Source: Allolobophora icterica
Taxonomy: Eukaryota; Annelida; Clitellata; Crassiclitellata; Lumbricidae
Length of the DNA stretch: 64,000 nt
Direction of reading: 5' to 3'
NCBI GenBank assembly: GCA_963556255.1
Contig: OY744613.1
Coordinates: forward strand, 48,194,746-48,258,745
In this document: positions 30,331 through 41,039 of the stretch, in pieces
Numbering within the stretch: the first letter of the stretch is position 1
Layout: each line of letters starts with the position of its first letter
Translations under genes and position numbers: made by a program
The notes under the pieces: model-generated
Database searches by the model: none
Seen by the model: the letters and a program-made list of their open reading frames with translations, nothing else
Told to the model about the DNA's origin: nothing

Positions 30331-31812
30331 ATGGAAAATCATACAGGAAAGCATACTAGAGTCAAGCCATACAAGTGCAATATATGTCACAGAGTTTATG
30401 CATGTAAGAGTCTTCTTGATAACCATAGACGAACCCACACTGGAGAAAAACCATACAGTTGCAGTTTATGTAACAAAACCTTTGGACAGAGGAGTTCTAT
30501 GGAACGGCATACAATCATTCACACTGGAGAAAAACCGTACAAGTGCAATTCATGTCACAGGGCTTTTGCTTTTAAGAGTAATCTTGATAACCATACAAGA
30601 ACCCACACTGGGGAAAAACCATACAGTTGCAGTTTATGTCATAAAAATTTTGGAACAAGGGAATATTTGAAACGCCATACACGAACCCACACTGGAGAAA
30701 AACCATACAGTTGTAGCTTATGTCAGAAAACTTTTGGAACAAGGGAACAATTGAAACGCCATACACGAACCCACACTGAAGAAAAGCCATACAGTTGTGA
30801 TGTATGTACGAAAAGGTTTGGAATGAGGTGTCAGTTGAATCACCATAGAACACTCCACACTGGAGAAAAACCATACATTTGTCATTTATGTTACAAATGT
30901 TTTAGAACAAGGAGTGCTCTGGCATACCATGTAAAAACGCACCCTGGAAAAAGACCATTCAGGTGCAATTTGTGTTACAAAACATTTGCACAGAAGAGTC
31001 ATCTTGAAAATCATGCAGGGACGCACACTGGAGAGAAATCATACAAGTGTAATTTATGTCATAAGGCATACAAAACAAAGGAGGCTATGAAATGCCATAC
31101 AAGAATACACACTGGAGAAAATCCACACAAGTGCAATTTATGTGACAAAGCATTTACGTACAAGAGTTATCTAAATAATCACTTAAGAATCCATACTGGA
31201 GAAAAGCCATATGCTTGTAATTTATGCAAGAAAACGTTTGGAGAGAGGAGTAATTTGAAACACCATACAAGAATTCACACTGGAGAAAAGCCATATACTT
31301 GTAATTTATGTATGAAAACTTTTGGACAGAGGAGTCATTTGGAACGCCATACAAGAATCCACACTGGAGAAAAACCATACATTTGTCATTTATGTAACAA
31401 ATGTTTTAGATGGAGAAATGGTCTGGAATGTCATAAAAGAACCCACACTGGAGAAAAACTATTCAAGTGCAATTTATGTTACAAGACATTTGCACAGAAG
31501 AATGATCTTGAATGCCATGATAGAATCCATACTGACGATGACAAATGTTTGGTTGGGCAAGAGTTGTCAGTTGCAGAAATTGTCCAGAAAGTTTCTTCCA
31601 AGAAGAGTAAGAAACCAGGTGCAGATAAAAGACAACTTTCTGGCGATAATTTAGCAGTTAGAAATGCTTTGGTTTTGAGGGCATATGGCTGTGGAATATG
31701 TGATGAAATGTTTGAAATGGTAGAGGAGTTGATAGAACATTGTTTTCATCACCGTGATACTCCAAAGAAAGACACATTTGTTGACATATTTAGAGAAAAT
31801 CTTTCAAGTTGA
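30331..31812 (+). CDS. ZNF-D: intact 14-finger C2H2 protein
   Basis: This 493-residue protein is the best preserved of the cluster. Fourteen C2H2 fingers run from about residue 15 to 405 with HTGEKPY linkers. A lysine/serine-rich spacer (KKSKKPGADKRQ) follows, then the tail domain from about residue 449 (YGCGICDEMFEM, EHCFHH, KKDTFVDIF), ending in LSS-stop at 31,812. The tail resembles a C-x2-C-x12-H-x2/3-H finger but lacks the usual F-x5-L core and linker. The chosen Met (MENHTGKHTR) matches ZNF-A; an in-frame extension from about 30,240 is possible. No effector domain is visible. Predicted role: sequence-specific DNA binding. Whether it activates or represses is unknown. Confidence 0.9.
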   Translation: MENHTGKHTRVKPYKCNICHRVYACKSLLDNHRRTHTGEKPYSCSLCNKTFGQRSSMERHTIIHTGEKPYKCNSCHRAFAFKSNLDNHTRTHTGEKPYSCSLCHKNFGTREYLKRHTRTHTGEKPYSCSLCQKTFGTREQLKRHTRTHTEEKPYSCDVCTKRFGMRCQLNHHRTLHTGEKPYICHLCYKCFRTRSALAYHVKTHPGKRPFRCNLCYKTFAQKSHLENHAGTHTGEKSYKCNLCHKAYKTKEAMKCHTRIHTGENPHKCNLCDKAFTYKSYLNNHLRIHTGEKPYACNLCKKTFGERSNLKHHTRIHTGEKPYTCNLCMKTFGQRSHLERHTRIHTGEKPYICHLCNKCFRWRNGLECHKRTHTGEKLFKCNLCYKTFAQKNDLECHDRIHTDDDKCLVGQELSVAEIVQKVSSKKSKKPGADKRQLSGDNLAVRNALVLRAYGCGICDEMFEMVEELIEHCFHHRDTPKKDTFVDIFRENLSS

Positions 31813-31984
31813 TCCTGTGAGGAAGAATGGCGTCGTTTGTATCATTTGAATCTTCTTCTGATGACCAACTGTAACGCTTCATTTTTGTTCTTTTGTTTAA
31901 ATCATAGAAACTTTAGTCTCTGCTCAATCTTAGTATGAAATGCTTAAAGCTACATTACTTACAACTTATTCTGCCAACTTTTAG

Positions 31985-33205
31985 ACAAGCGTTGTATGTT
32001 GATGAGTCAGCGACTGACTTAGCGACTCAGTCGACTAAGTCGCATGCTTATCGACTGGCTAAGTCGCTTAGACTTTTCGACTGACTTAGCGACTTGCTAT
32101 CGACTTCTCAGGTAATCGAGTATGTCTATTAGCCACCTAACAATATAATGCATTTTATCGCATACTGTACTGACCGTGCCTTCATTTCCATGGGCATTAG
32201 GTGGAACCCATATGGGCTTTATACGGGTCCAAGAGTAACAGATAACGAGAATCATATACTGCAGCACTTATTCCCAGTGTGAGAATTGTAGAAAAAATAC
32301 TGGGGGTTTAGATTTTGACCCATGTGGAGTTGAATATTTTATTCGTATTGTGCAAACTGATCTCAGCGAAAGCTGAAAACAACAGATTTCAACGCTAGCA
32401 GTTTGGCAAGTCAAACTCGAATCAAATCAATTCCTTTGTTGAGAAAATTCAAAAATGCATAGGCGTACATGATACACATGGAAATGTCTTCACTTTTCAG
32501 AGATTCAGAATGAAACAATGCTAAATAAAACCAGCACAACTGAGGGGTTTGAAACGACCCTCTGAGGTGTGCAATGAAGATTCAACTGTGGGGGTTCTAA
32601 GAAAGACGTGGGGTTGAACCCCGCCAACTTCCGACAAATCTCACCCTGCTTATTATCCCCTCTTCGTAATCATCAACACCATCTTCGTAATAGAATGCAT
32701 AAATTCACTACCAAAAAGGCAACAACCAGGGTCGTAGTCTAAGTCGAGGGTACACGCGGCTATGCAGCGTGCACTCACCTCTAGAGAGCATGTACTCACC
32801 TCACAAAATATTTGTACTTACCTCTCATGTGTTTCGGAAAAACTAACGGTAGCGTGTACTCACCTCTAGAAAACTAACCGGTAGCGTGTACTCACCTCTA
32901 GAAACTAACCGGTAGGCCTAGCGTGTACTCACCTCTAATTTTACCACTACAGCCCTGACAACAAGTATAAAGCAAACTCTTTCTCTTATAGGCCTACTGT
33001 ACCAAGTTGTAGCATGTCAGCTTGTTTTTCTCAACAAACGAATATTGTACTGTATTGTATTGTAAGTTTTGCTCATATCCTGCTGCTGATGACTTCTTCA
33101 AATCGAAACTTAGAAGCCGCGATTAAAACAACAAGCAAAATATTGCGTGAACGAAGTCGATAGCAGTCGATAGCTTAGCGACTGGTTTCGACTTGAGGGC
33201 TTAGC
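31985..33205. mobile_element. Probable transposon with GACTTAGCGACT subterminal repeats
   Basis: Variants of CGACTTAGCGACT/CGACTAAGTCG crowd both edges (31,995-32,115 and 33,145-33,205). The interior is non-coding and hosts the hAT MITE at 32,727-32,957. Such edge-only clusters are typical of DNA-transposon subterminal repeats. GTTGTA occurs just outside both edges, but I am not sure of the ends. Confidence 0.4.
32727..32957. mobile_element. hAT-type MITE, CAGGGCTGTAGT family, copy 2
   Basis: The ends are CAGGGTCGTAGT on the left and CAGGGCTGTAGT in reverse on the right, with a worn 8-bp flank match (GCAACAAC versus ACAACAAG). Inside, AACTAACCGGTAGCGTGTACTC is tandemly repeated. The last unit has GGCCTA inserted at 32,913-32,920. 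Confidence 0.7.
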
Positions 33206-33299
33206 GGCGGCGGCGGATGGCGGCGGCACCGGGGACTAGTTGTAAGGCGCCCTTGTAGCGGCATGGCCGCGTTAGGGCGCCATATAGGCCTAAATTGTC

Positions 33300-33430
33300 G
33301 TTATTATTAAATATTATTATTATTTTTTTTTACCCGAGGTATCAGTGATCCCTCAGGATTTGGAAAAAAATATTTAGGAGCAGGTAAATTGTCTGGAGGG
33401 TCAGGCCTCGTCTGACCCTTATTATTATTA

Positions 33431-33515
<85 letters not shown>

Positions 33516-33785
33516 TATTATTATTATTATTATTATTATTTTACCCGAAGTATGTATGATCCCCTCAGGTGTCAGATACTAATTAAGCATATTGATTCTG
33601 GAGTGGCTGTCCTTGTCAAGATCTGGAACAACGAAGTGCTGTGGAAGGCGACTTCGTTGAAACGCTGAATAATGATTGATATGCGTTGAAACAAATAACT
33701 AGTTTCTTTTGGGTCTCCCGAAGTCTGTTGCAGGAGACGCACTAGGTCGGTGAGAAATGCCAGTTCCTTGGGGTTATTATTATTA
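33300..33785 (-). repeat. (ATT)n arrays and attached SINE-like sequence
   Basis: Long ATT runs (33,418-33,540 and shorter ones at 33,300 and 33,776) flank TTACCCGA-GTATxxxTGATCCC, which also occurs beside the ATT array at 53.6 kb. Shared phrases (TTCTGGARTGGCT, GTGCTGTGRAA, TTGAARCG) show one repeat family whose (AAT)n tail faces left, so it runs on the minus strand. Confidence 0.6.
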
Positions 33786-34339
33786 TTATTATTTTAAATT
33801 ATTATTTGCATTATTATTATTTGCATTATTATTATGGTTATTGTTAGTATTGCACTTCCAATTGCCCTATGATGCCTGATCAAGATTCATGGCACTTTTG
33901 GATGAAACTTCTCTTCTTCAATTACAGTTTTGAAAACTTGAAATTATTAGAATTGAAAACTGATCATCTGAAGTAAATAGGCCTACAGTGCCTTCCTTTG
34001 TGTGTTTCAGAAAACTGAAATCACGTTGGAGTGAAAATTTTCTTAAAAAATCATATCCCAACTTCTGTCTAATCTTATGAACATCTGAAAACTAAAATGC
34101 ATATTTAAGTTTCTTAACGACGGAGCTGTTAGTTATTTCAAAAGAATATTTATCTGCATTGAGATGATCAAGTAAAAGTGCAAAATAGTCAGTTTTCCTC
34201 ACATATGCACAGTCCTCAATATGACCTACTCCATTTTGTGTGTGAACATTAGCACAGTTATTCATCCATCTTAATCATAATCTCGAGATTTCTCCAGCGT
34301 CCACGAAAACAAAATCGCGGGAACCAGCTTATTCGCAGG

Positions 34340-34975
34340 CGCTCAGTCAAATCACAATCGGTAGGCGAAGGTGGGTGGGTGAAATCGGTTACAGGTCAAC
34401 ATCCAAAGGGGTCAATCAGGCAGATGGGCAAAGGAGGGTGGTGTTTCGGGTTCAAACGACGAGGAAGGTAAGGAGAAGAGGAGGAATCAGGGTAGGATTT
34501 GGAAAGACCAGTGTTTTCAGTGTTCAATGGAAGACCTGTGGAGAGATATTAAGAGGTGAGGTTTTAGTACTGGTGGGAGTTAGTTCCAAAGAGGTGGGAT
34601 GGAACTTTTCGCAAATTTCAATTATGAGGCGACGGAAGAGTGTTAGTGTAGGGTACAAGAGGAGCAGATTGAGCAGGGTGGCTGAACTATGAACAGCTGT
34701 CGAAGGTAGGATGGCTGGGAGGATTGGAGTGTGTTGTAGGTGAGTGATATGACTTTGTATTCTATGCGTTGGGTATTTTAATCCAGTTGAGAGATTTTTG
34801 GACAGGAGTAATGTGGTGGTGCTTGGGGGTTTTAGTCACAGCACAGGCGATGGCATTCTGAATGGCTTGTAGGCAGTTTATGTGGGTGATGTCTGTATTC
34901 AAAAAGAGTGACTTGCAACAATGACTGTTGCAAAGGACATTATAATTTTTGGGCCAACCCATATTCATGATAATA
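34340..34975 (-). mobile_element. L2/CR1-like LINE 3' fragment
   Basis: The minus strand encodes the C-terminal reverse-transcriptase region: HINCLQAIQNAIACAVTK, TPKHHHITPVQKSLNWIK, then after frame breaks further worn sequence. It is a 5'-truncated copy inserted in P3 (absent at the matching point of P2). A related piece lies at 39.7-40.3 kb. Confidence 0.8.
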
Positions 34976-35071
34976 CACAGAGACTAGTACACCAAGAACT
35001 TAAAAAAGACCACATAAATAAGTAAAAGGATATATTTTATATCCGTGAAGAGTCACATTTATGGAATCAAG

Positions 35072-35430
35072 CAGGGCTGTAGTGGTAAAATTTGAGGTGA
35101 GTATACGCTACCGGTGACCAGCGGCGTAAAAAAAATTTGAAGACCTTTTTTTAGGAAAAATTTCTGACTTTTCACCAATTCTCAGAAAATTTTCAGACTT
35201 TTTACGATTTTGTCTCTGAAAAAGTTGATGACCTTTTTTTTTTTTTTTTTAGTCATTCGCCCTAAAAACCTTTAAAAACCTCTCTTTTTTGAAAAATTTT
35301 CGTTCCCAGAGGTAAGTATACGCTGTATACCCGCGTATACCCTCGTCTACAGCCATGAGTATACGCTCTCAAATTTCTCTAGAGGTAAGTATACGCTGTA
35401 TACCCGCGTATACGCTCGACTACAGCCCTG
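35072..35430. mobile_element. hAT-type MITE, CAGGGCTGTAGT family, copy 3
   Basis: The inverted CAGGGCTGTAGT ends are flanked by GAATCAAG (35,064-35,071 and 35,431-35,438). It has the same internal order as copy 1 (TTTGAAGACC, TTTTTAGTCATTCGCCC, AGTATACGC). It is inserted in P3. Confidence 0.9.
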
Positions 35431-36135
35431 GAATCAAGTTGTATTCATATCACACACAAACACTGCTTTGTCGCTTCATGTGAATTTGAAGTTGTATTCC
35501 ACGCATTATATCAATGGCTTCAGTTATCTGCCCAGATGTTCATTTTGGATTTTTTTAAGGTTTTGCTTTGGTTTTCGTTTGTTTTTCCAGGTTGTATATC
35601 ACTGATCCTGAATGCCATTTAAGATTTGTTAGGTCTGGGATAGACTGGATTTCAAGTAGACAATTTCTCCAACAGTTGCTTTCCGTTGGGTCCACATGTT
35701 GTTCATAATGGACAATCATTTGATTCCAGTTTCTTGATTTGGGCCCTATAAGTATGGATAATATTATCTAGGTTGCGGATGGTGGATTATTTTTAATAGA
35801 TTTTATAAATATCGGTCTAGTCTGGTCTGTCTCTCATACCTACATGAAACGTTTACCATTCTTTTCTTAAAGCTCCGATATTCAGCTTTCCTTTCATGAA
35901 CTTTCTTCTCTTGTCGAATTAATTATATCTTTTTTATCTGTCATCGTGCTACTATAAGAGAGTAGAATTCACGGAGTAGTTCATTCTGTGTCGAACATAC
36001 CAATAATCACAATAGGAGCATTTTCCGGTCACACTTTCATGTTTGCTATCACGTTTTAAGATTTAAGACGCATGCGCTTTACTTTGAATAGAAGGAACTT
36101 TTTAAATAAAGAGGAAGGATGAGAAAGAGACATAG

Positions 36136-36215
36136 TTCAGAATAAGAGAAGCTGCATACTGAACTCTACAATCGTTCAGAATAAGAGAAGGTGCATACTG
36201 AACTCTACAATCACA
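36136..36215. repeat. Tandem duplication of about 40 bp
   Basis: CAGAATAAGAGAAGSTGCAT followed by ACTGAACTCTACAATC occurs twice in a row. Confidence 0.85.
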
Positions 36216-36244
36216 CGAAGTGCAATGCGAAATATTTTTGTATC

Positions 36245-36560
36245 AAACATTAGTTCGGTGTTCAGTTAAAAACTAAACAGTAACTTCTATTGCGCTGGCG
36301 TCTAATGAGCAAGGTAACAGGACATGGCACACGAAAACCAAACCTTAATAGTGTCAACATCCAAAAGATCAGTTGTAAAGAAAGCTACATTTGAACAGTT
36401 ATGTGAATTGTGAATTAATGGACACTTACTACATAAACGACTCTTAGAGATCGTCAGACAGACTATTATACTATATAGTTACTGCACTACATGAAGAATT
36501 CCATACATGGGTCCAACTATAACAATGAAGAGTTGTCTTGGTCTGATGTCAGCAAAACAC
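36245..36560. repeat. Duplicated downstream block, copy 2
   Basis: This is the partner of 6,226-6,530. It does not contain fold-back element F3, which borders copy 1. The region from here to 37.5 kb shows no recognised gene. Confidence 0.7.
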
Positions 36561-37556
36561 ATGCCTTTTTGTATAAAGACATCCAAACATTCCAACACAT
36601 GCGCGCAAACACCCACATACTTAATTATTAACTTTCTTACGTACACGTAGAAAGACACCCACAGTAGTAGACTTTACTTCCACATAACTAGATTAAGTGA
36701 CACAGAGGACACAAGAAAGGTCGTAAAACATGACTGAACTAGTTCAAGTGTTGTTGTTGTAGTTTTCTCAACACATAGACGAAGTATAGGCTAATGATTT
36801 ACGAGAGATAGCGATCGAGATTATACGAAGCACACACAAACTCTGAATTATAAATAAAACAGAAATGTCAGTCTTATGTTTGGCTCTCAGATTAATAGGT
36901 TTCGTATAACGTACCATAAAATTTAATAGGGCCTACTACATAGCGGCATACTGTTTTCAAAGACTAGTTTGTAGCCTTGCAGTTCATTCGTTCTTTCGCT
37001 GATTTATCTCTGTGTATAAATCACATCTATTCAAGTGATATTTACGAATCCAAGTGACTCATTATGGTAAACCACCAGATCAAAACTAGGAGCATTATTC
37101 ATTGTTTAATAACTGACACATGCACTGATAAAAAATTTAAATAGTTTCGAACATCAAATTAACGATCAGTCGACCTTGCATGCACAACAAATTTAATTTT
37201 TTTAATGAAAAAATTGTCAGAGTAGTGTAGCACAAAAAGGAGGGCAATACGAATTTATTAAACTGGTTATTTTCGGTTTTTGCCATAGGGCCTATGGATT
37301 GTGCTTTTCTTACCTAAGTCTTAAACGAATAAACTTAACACACAAAACTAACAACACCAATTAAAAATAAGCAAGACAGTGAAGTAAAGATGATTCCTAA
37401 AGAATGTAGCATGGAGCTTTCAAACTTTATCAAATCTTGCTCAGTTTATGTTAACTCAGCACAACCTATATTTGGGGCAATGCTGTAGATGCTGCGTAGT
37501 TCAGGTTTCAGATTAATTAGTTCGTAGACATTGGAGGTTACGGTGTCAGTTTTTCG

Positions 37557-37988
37557 TCGGTGGTCGGCTGAAAATGGATTTAAACCGAGTTCAGCAGAAC
37601 GTCAACGATCTTCGTATACAGCTGGCGCTGAGGCTTCATTCGAAAAATCCAGCATTTCTAGTTGTAGAATGTTTTCATTTATTTTCAATGGATCTGGCAC
37701 TGTGCATTTAAAAACAACAAAAATCGTAGTATTTTTTGGATTAAAGTAGAAATGTCTGTGGCGATAACAGAAGTGTTTTAAACTAGAGACGAGAAACTTA
37801 TATAAAAAACTTACTACTTCAGTTCATTAAAATGTTTAGGCCTACTACATTTTCTTCAGCCGCCATTGCTTCGCTGTCTTATGCATTGCCATGATGATTC
37901 TACAGCAGTTTTCGTATAGGAATGATAGGACAACATCTTTGGATAAATCCTGACAAGTGTTAATACCTTTAAATTAAAATATTACGAC
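37557..37988. repeat. Direct duplication of about 430 bp, copy 1
   Basis: It is about 97% identical by eye to 39,117-39,531. It contains a 45-codon frame starting MDLNRVQQNVNDLRIQLAL in both copies, but the base changes between copies are mostly amino-acid changing, so it gives no sign of selection. Copy 1 carries TAGGCCTA at 37,837-37,844 where copy 2 has only TA. Confidence 0.85.
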
Positions 37989-37989
37989 A

Positions 37990-39116
37990 TTTGCCAATTC
38001 ATCTAGCATGCAACGAAGACAAAATGCGTAGGCCCTAATCGACTTCAAGTTGACCGCCCGGACCGTGTAATCAGAATTAAGATTTTTTATTCTGGTCCAA
38101 CAAATTGTGTAGGCGATGCTCTTTAGCAATCTCGCAAAGATAAACGCGAGAAAATCTAAGCTTAATTTGTGGGCCTTTTTATAGCCTACCCTACAAGAAT
38201 TTTATAGCCTTTTACAGACGTGAAGTAATTGTTAGGAAACAACTTGAACCGTGCATACGTTATTAATCAATCGTTGAAACTAGTATTGTGAATCGATTAA
38301 TCTTATTTAATTGCTATATGTTGATTGGCGTCATCGGATGTTTGACCGGGCATGAGGGCACACAACTTGAAGAAGTTGTGCTTGTCAATTACATTTGTTC
38401 ATGTAATCATCAATTTGAAATGTGTCTACAGGCTATATGTAGGCATAGTTCCGTAACAATTATATACAATTCTATGACAATGTTGTCACATTCACATAAA
38501 TGCTACTTACTTACTTCAACTTGACTTCAGCCTTTTTCGTTTTATATGATGCAATTTTCAAGTCTTTTAATGTAAGTCTTATAGTGAAAATGGCGGAACA
38601 ATCCTTTCTAAACGCCTTTGCTACCCCAAATGCCCACCACGCCCACGCCACCTTCACGAGGTAACCCCACCATAGGCACAAAGAGCGCAGCAGACGACCG
38701 AGTCCTTCCCGGTATAATCGAGTCCCGCGAGATAAGCAGTCTGAAAGAAGGACGATAGAGGACATCAACGCAGGAGATGTTTTCTCAGTAAAAACACCGA
38801 TGGAAAGGCAACGAGTTTCATTTAGCCATTCGAAGTTAGAGCCTGCCAAGGGCCAGAGAACTTGAACAGATGTACAACCTTGCACGTACAATATAGTTAG
38901 TAGGCCTTAAAGACATGGGCGGCGATCTATGGGGTCGAGGGGGACATGACCCCACCTTTAACAGTGGGGACACACTATATATATGAGCCCCACATTTTGA
39001 GGAAACCCCCAAAAATCAAACAATTTGTTCGCGGAGGCGTAAAAAATTGTGACCCTTTTTGAGCAAATCAGTTAAAAGCTCTTCCTTCACAAGATCAGTT
39101 CAAAAGTGTCGGTATT
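37990..39116. other. Spacer between the duplicated blocks
   Basis: No secure gene is seen. A short frame MAEQSFLNAFATPNAHH begins at 38,590 in good start context and meets a donor-like GAG/GTAACC at 38,661, but there is nothing to connect it to. Around 38,920-39,060 G/C-rich phrases (GGGGTCGAGGGGGACATG) look like transposon edge sequence. Confidence 0.3.
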
Positions 39117-39531
39117 CGGTTGAAAATGGATTTAAACCGAGTTCAGCAGAACGTCGACGATCCTCGTATACAGCTGGCGCTGAGGCTTCATCCGAAAGAT
39201 CCAGCATTTCTAGTTGTAGAATGTTTTCATTTATTTTCAATGGATCTGGCACTGTGTAGTTAAAAACAACAAAAATCGTAGTATTTTTGGATTAAAGTAG
39301 AAATGTCTGTGGCGATAACAGAAGTGTTTTAAACTAGAGACGAGAAACTTATATAAGAAACTTTCTACTTCAGTTCATTAAAATGTTTACTACCTTTTCT
39401 TCAGCCGCCATTGTTTCGCTGTCTTATGCATTGCCATGATGATTCTACAGCAGTTTTCGTATAGGAATGATAGGACAACATCTTTGGATAAATCCTGACA
39501 AGTGTTAATACCTTTAAATTAAAATATTACG
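39117..39531. repeat. Direct duplication of about 430 bp, copy 2
   Basis: This is the partner of 37,557-37,988. The shared sequence ends at AAAATATTACG in both copies. Confidence 0.85.
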
Positions 39532-39689
39532 TCGATCAAAAGAACAGCTAAGGCTGTAAAGTTGTTTTTACATTATAGGAAATTTCAAATCAGAGTTATG
39601 GCGTGGCTTAAGAAACTTTCATGTAATATTTAGTCATTGCTGTCAATACTTAGCCAACGATCCCCTTGTAGATAATATTTGAGTCATTT

Positions 39690-40275
39690 CGCAACGAATG
39701 CACACAGATTTAACGTTGTGGATATCCCCTACCTACAACGCCCTTGAGACATCTCAACCTTCCTACATTCGCCAGCTTTTCACCAGCCAACCGTCCAAGT
39801 CTAGTCGCTCATCATCATACCTTTATCTGTATCGGACTCCAGTCTCCTCTCTGAAATTCTCCAATCGTTCCTTAATCTAGGCTGCACCGCATCTTTGGAA
39901 TGACCTGCCAAAAGATCTCCGCCATGCAGTTTGCTCATCTTCCTATCTCGCCTGTTAATTCCCCCTCTCCTCCGCTTGCACTCTCCTCCGCTGCTTTCCA
40001 CTCACGACTGAAAACTGAACTCTTCAAGCTATCCTATCGTGATTCCAATCCTGCGCCACCACACAACCACCATCATCACCGATTACCACCGTACGGTAGT
40101 ACCCTGCTGTTTCCTCTGCTTCACCTCCCCGGACTGACCTGGCACCGGAACGGATAAGGCGGATATGGCTATTGCGGAATTGATTTGATATAGCGCCGGT
40201 GAATAAGCTGTCTCCCTGACGTGGCTTTAGTGTGGCGCTGAGAAATTTCGGATATTTACATTACATTACATTACA
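39690..40275 (+). mobile_element. L2/CR1-like LINE 3' end with (ACATT)n tail
   Basis: Reading with frame breaks gives LETSQPSYIRQLFTSQPS, SSLKFSNRSL, LWNDLPKDLRHAV and FHSRLKTELFKLSYR, the usual C-terminus of L2-like reverse transcriptases. A 3' untranslated part and a TTACATTACATTACAT tail at 40,258-40,276 follow. It is 5'-truncated and dead. Confidence 0.85.
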
Positions 40276-40832
40276 TATCACGCTAGCAATCGCTGTTACG
40301 CAGTTATAGGTGGTAGTCAGAATCTTTCATGCCAGGTGTCTGTTCAGTGTATTCGAGGTCATCTGGGCTAATTCTGTTCCTTCTCTGGGGTCGATAATAC
40401 AAATTCGAAGTCTTAATATACGTTTTAAGGATGAAAAGGTATCTCTTCGAACCTACATGAAGTTATTTTTTAAACTAGAGATCATGTTTGGAGCAGTTTT
40501 TAAAACGATTTCTTAAAAGTGTGTTCATTTCACTAACCTTTTTGCTTTAATTCACTCACTTCTAGTGGTTGATGATGATACCTTCGATACCGTTGTTGAT
40601 GGCTGTGAGGCTAAAAGTTTCAAAAGTAAATTCTTAAACATAATTATCAGGTTTCCCAAGTTTGCACCACAAATAATTACACATAATGGTGTCAGACATA
40701 GTCGTTTTTCCAGAATAAAGTAGGCCGAAAAAGGGGTCAGGAGCTTTAAAGTGAGATTTTCAGTTCATGACACAAAATCTTTTAACGTATTTATAAAACT
40801 ATCAACACTGGCTCATAATTTTGTGGCGTACC

Positions 40833-41026
40833 TTATTGCAGAAGCCCCCAGCAACTGTTTGCCTCGTCTGAAGTGTTGGTAGTGGTAGGACTATCGGGCA
40901 TAAAGATGTTCTGCTTTACGATGAGGATTGTTTGAACAACATCGCAAATGTGTATCGCGGACGCTACCGCCGGTCGTCGCTTAATGTATCGACGCAACTT
41001 GATTTCCTCATGTTTTTTTTGGAAAT
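40833..41026 (-). CDS. Possible last exon of an upstream minus-strand gene
   Basis: An open stretch preceded by TTTGTCAG (acceptor-like) would start in phase 1, the same phase as all the Ig exons at 47-58 kb. It encodes a charged segment (QKKHEEIKLRRYIKRR), a short apolar part and a Ser/Thr-rich end (SPTTTNTSDEANS) closing with GLLQ-stop. It could be a cytoplasmic tail of the Ig gene, but 6 kb of transposons intervene and no membrane exon was found. It may be chance. Confidence 0.2.
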
Positions 41027-41039
41027 CTGACAAATTTTA

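Larger units (their letters stand above)
33860..35830 (+). other. ZNF upstream block, copy 3 (P3), orphan
   Basis: It is homologous to P1 and P2 (GATCATCTGAAGTAA at 33,963; GAATGCCATTTAAGATTTG at 35,611; ATAATATTATCTAGGTTGCG at 35,760). It is interrupted by an L2 fragment and a hAT MITE. No zinc-finger gene follows, so the duplication broke before the gene or the gene was lost. Confidence 0.7.

Noticed and set aside
38590..38661. Short first exon MAEQSFLNAFATPNAHH with a donor-like GTAACC
   Set aside because: It is only 24 codons, no acceptor or continuation was found, and the next codon without splicing is a stop.
38511..38891. 126-residue minus-strand frame
   Set aside because: It has no recognisable motif, unusual Trp/Leu/Arg composition, and overlaps transposon-like and spacer sequence.
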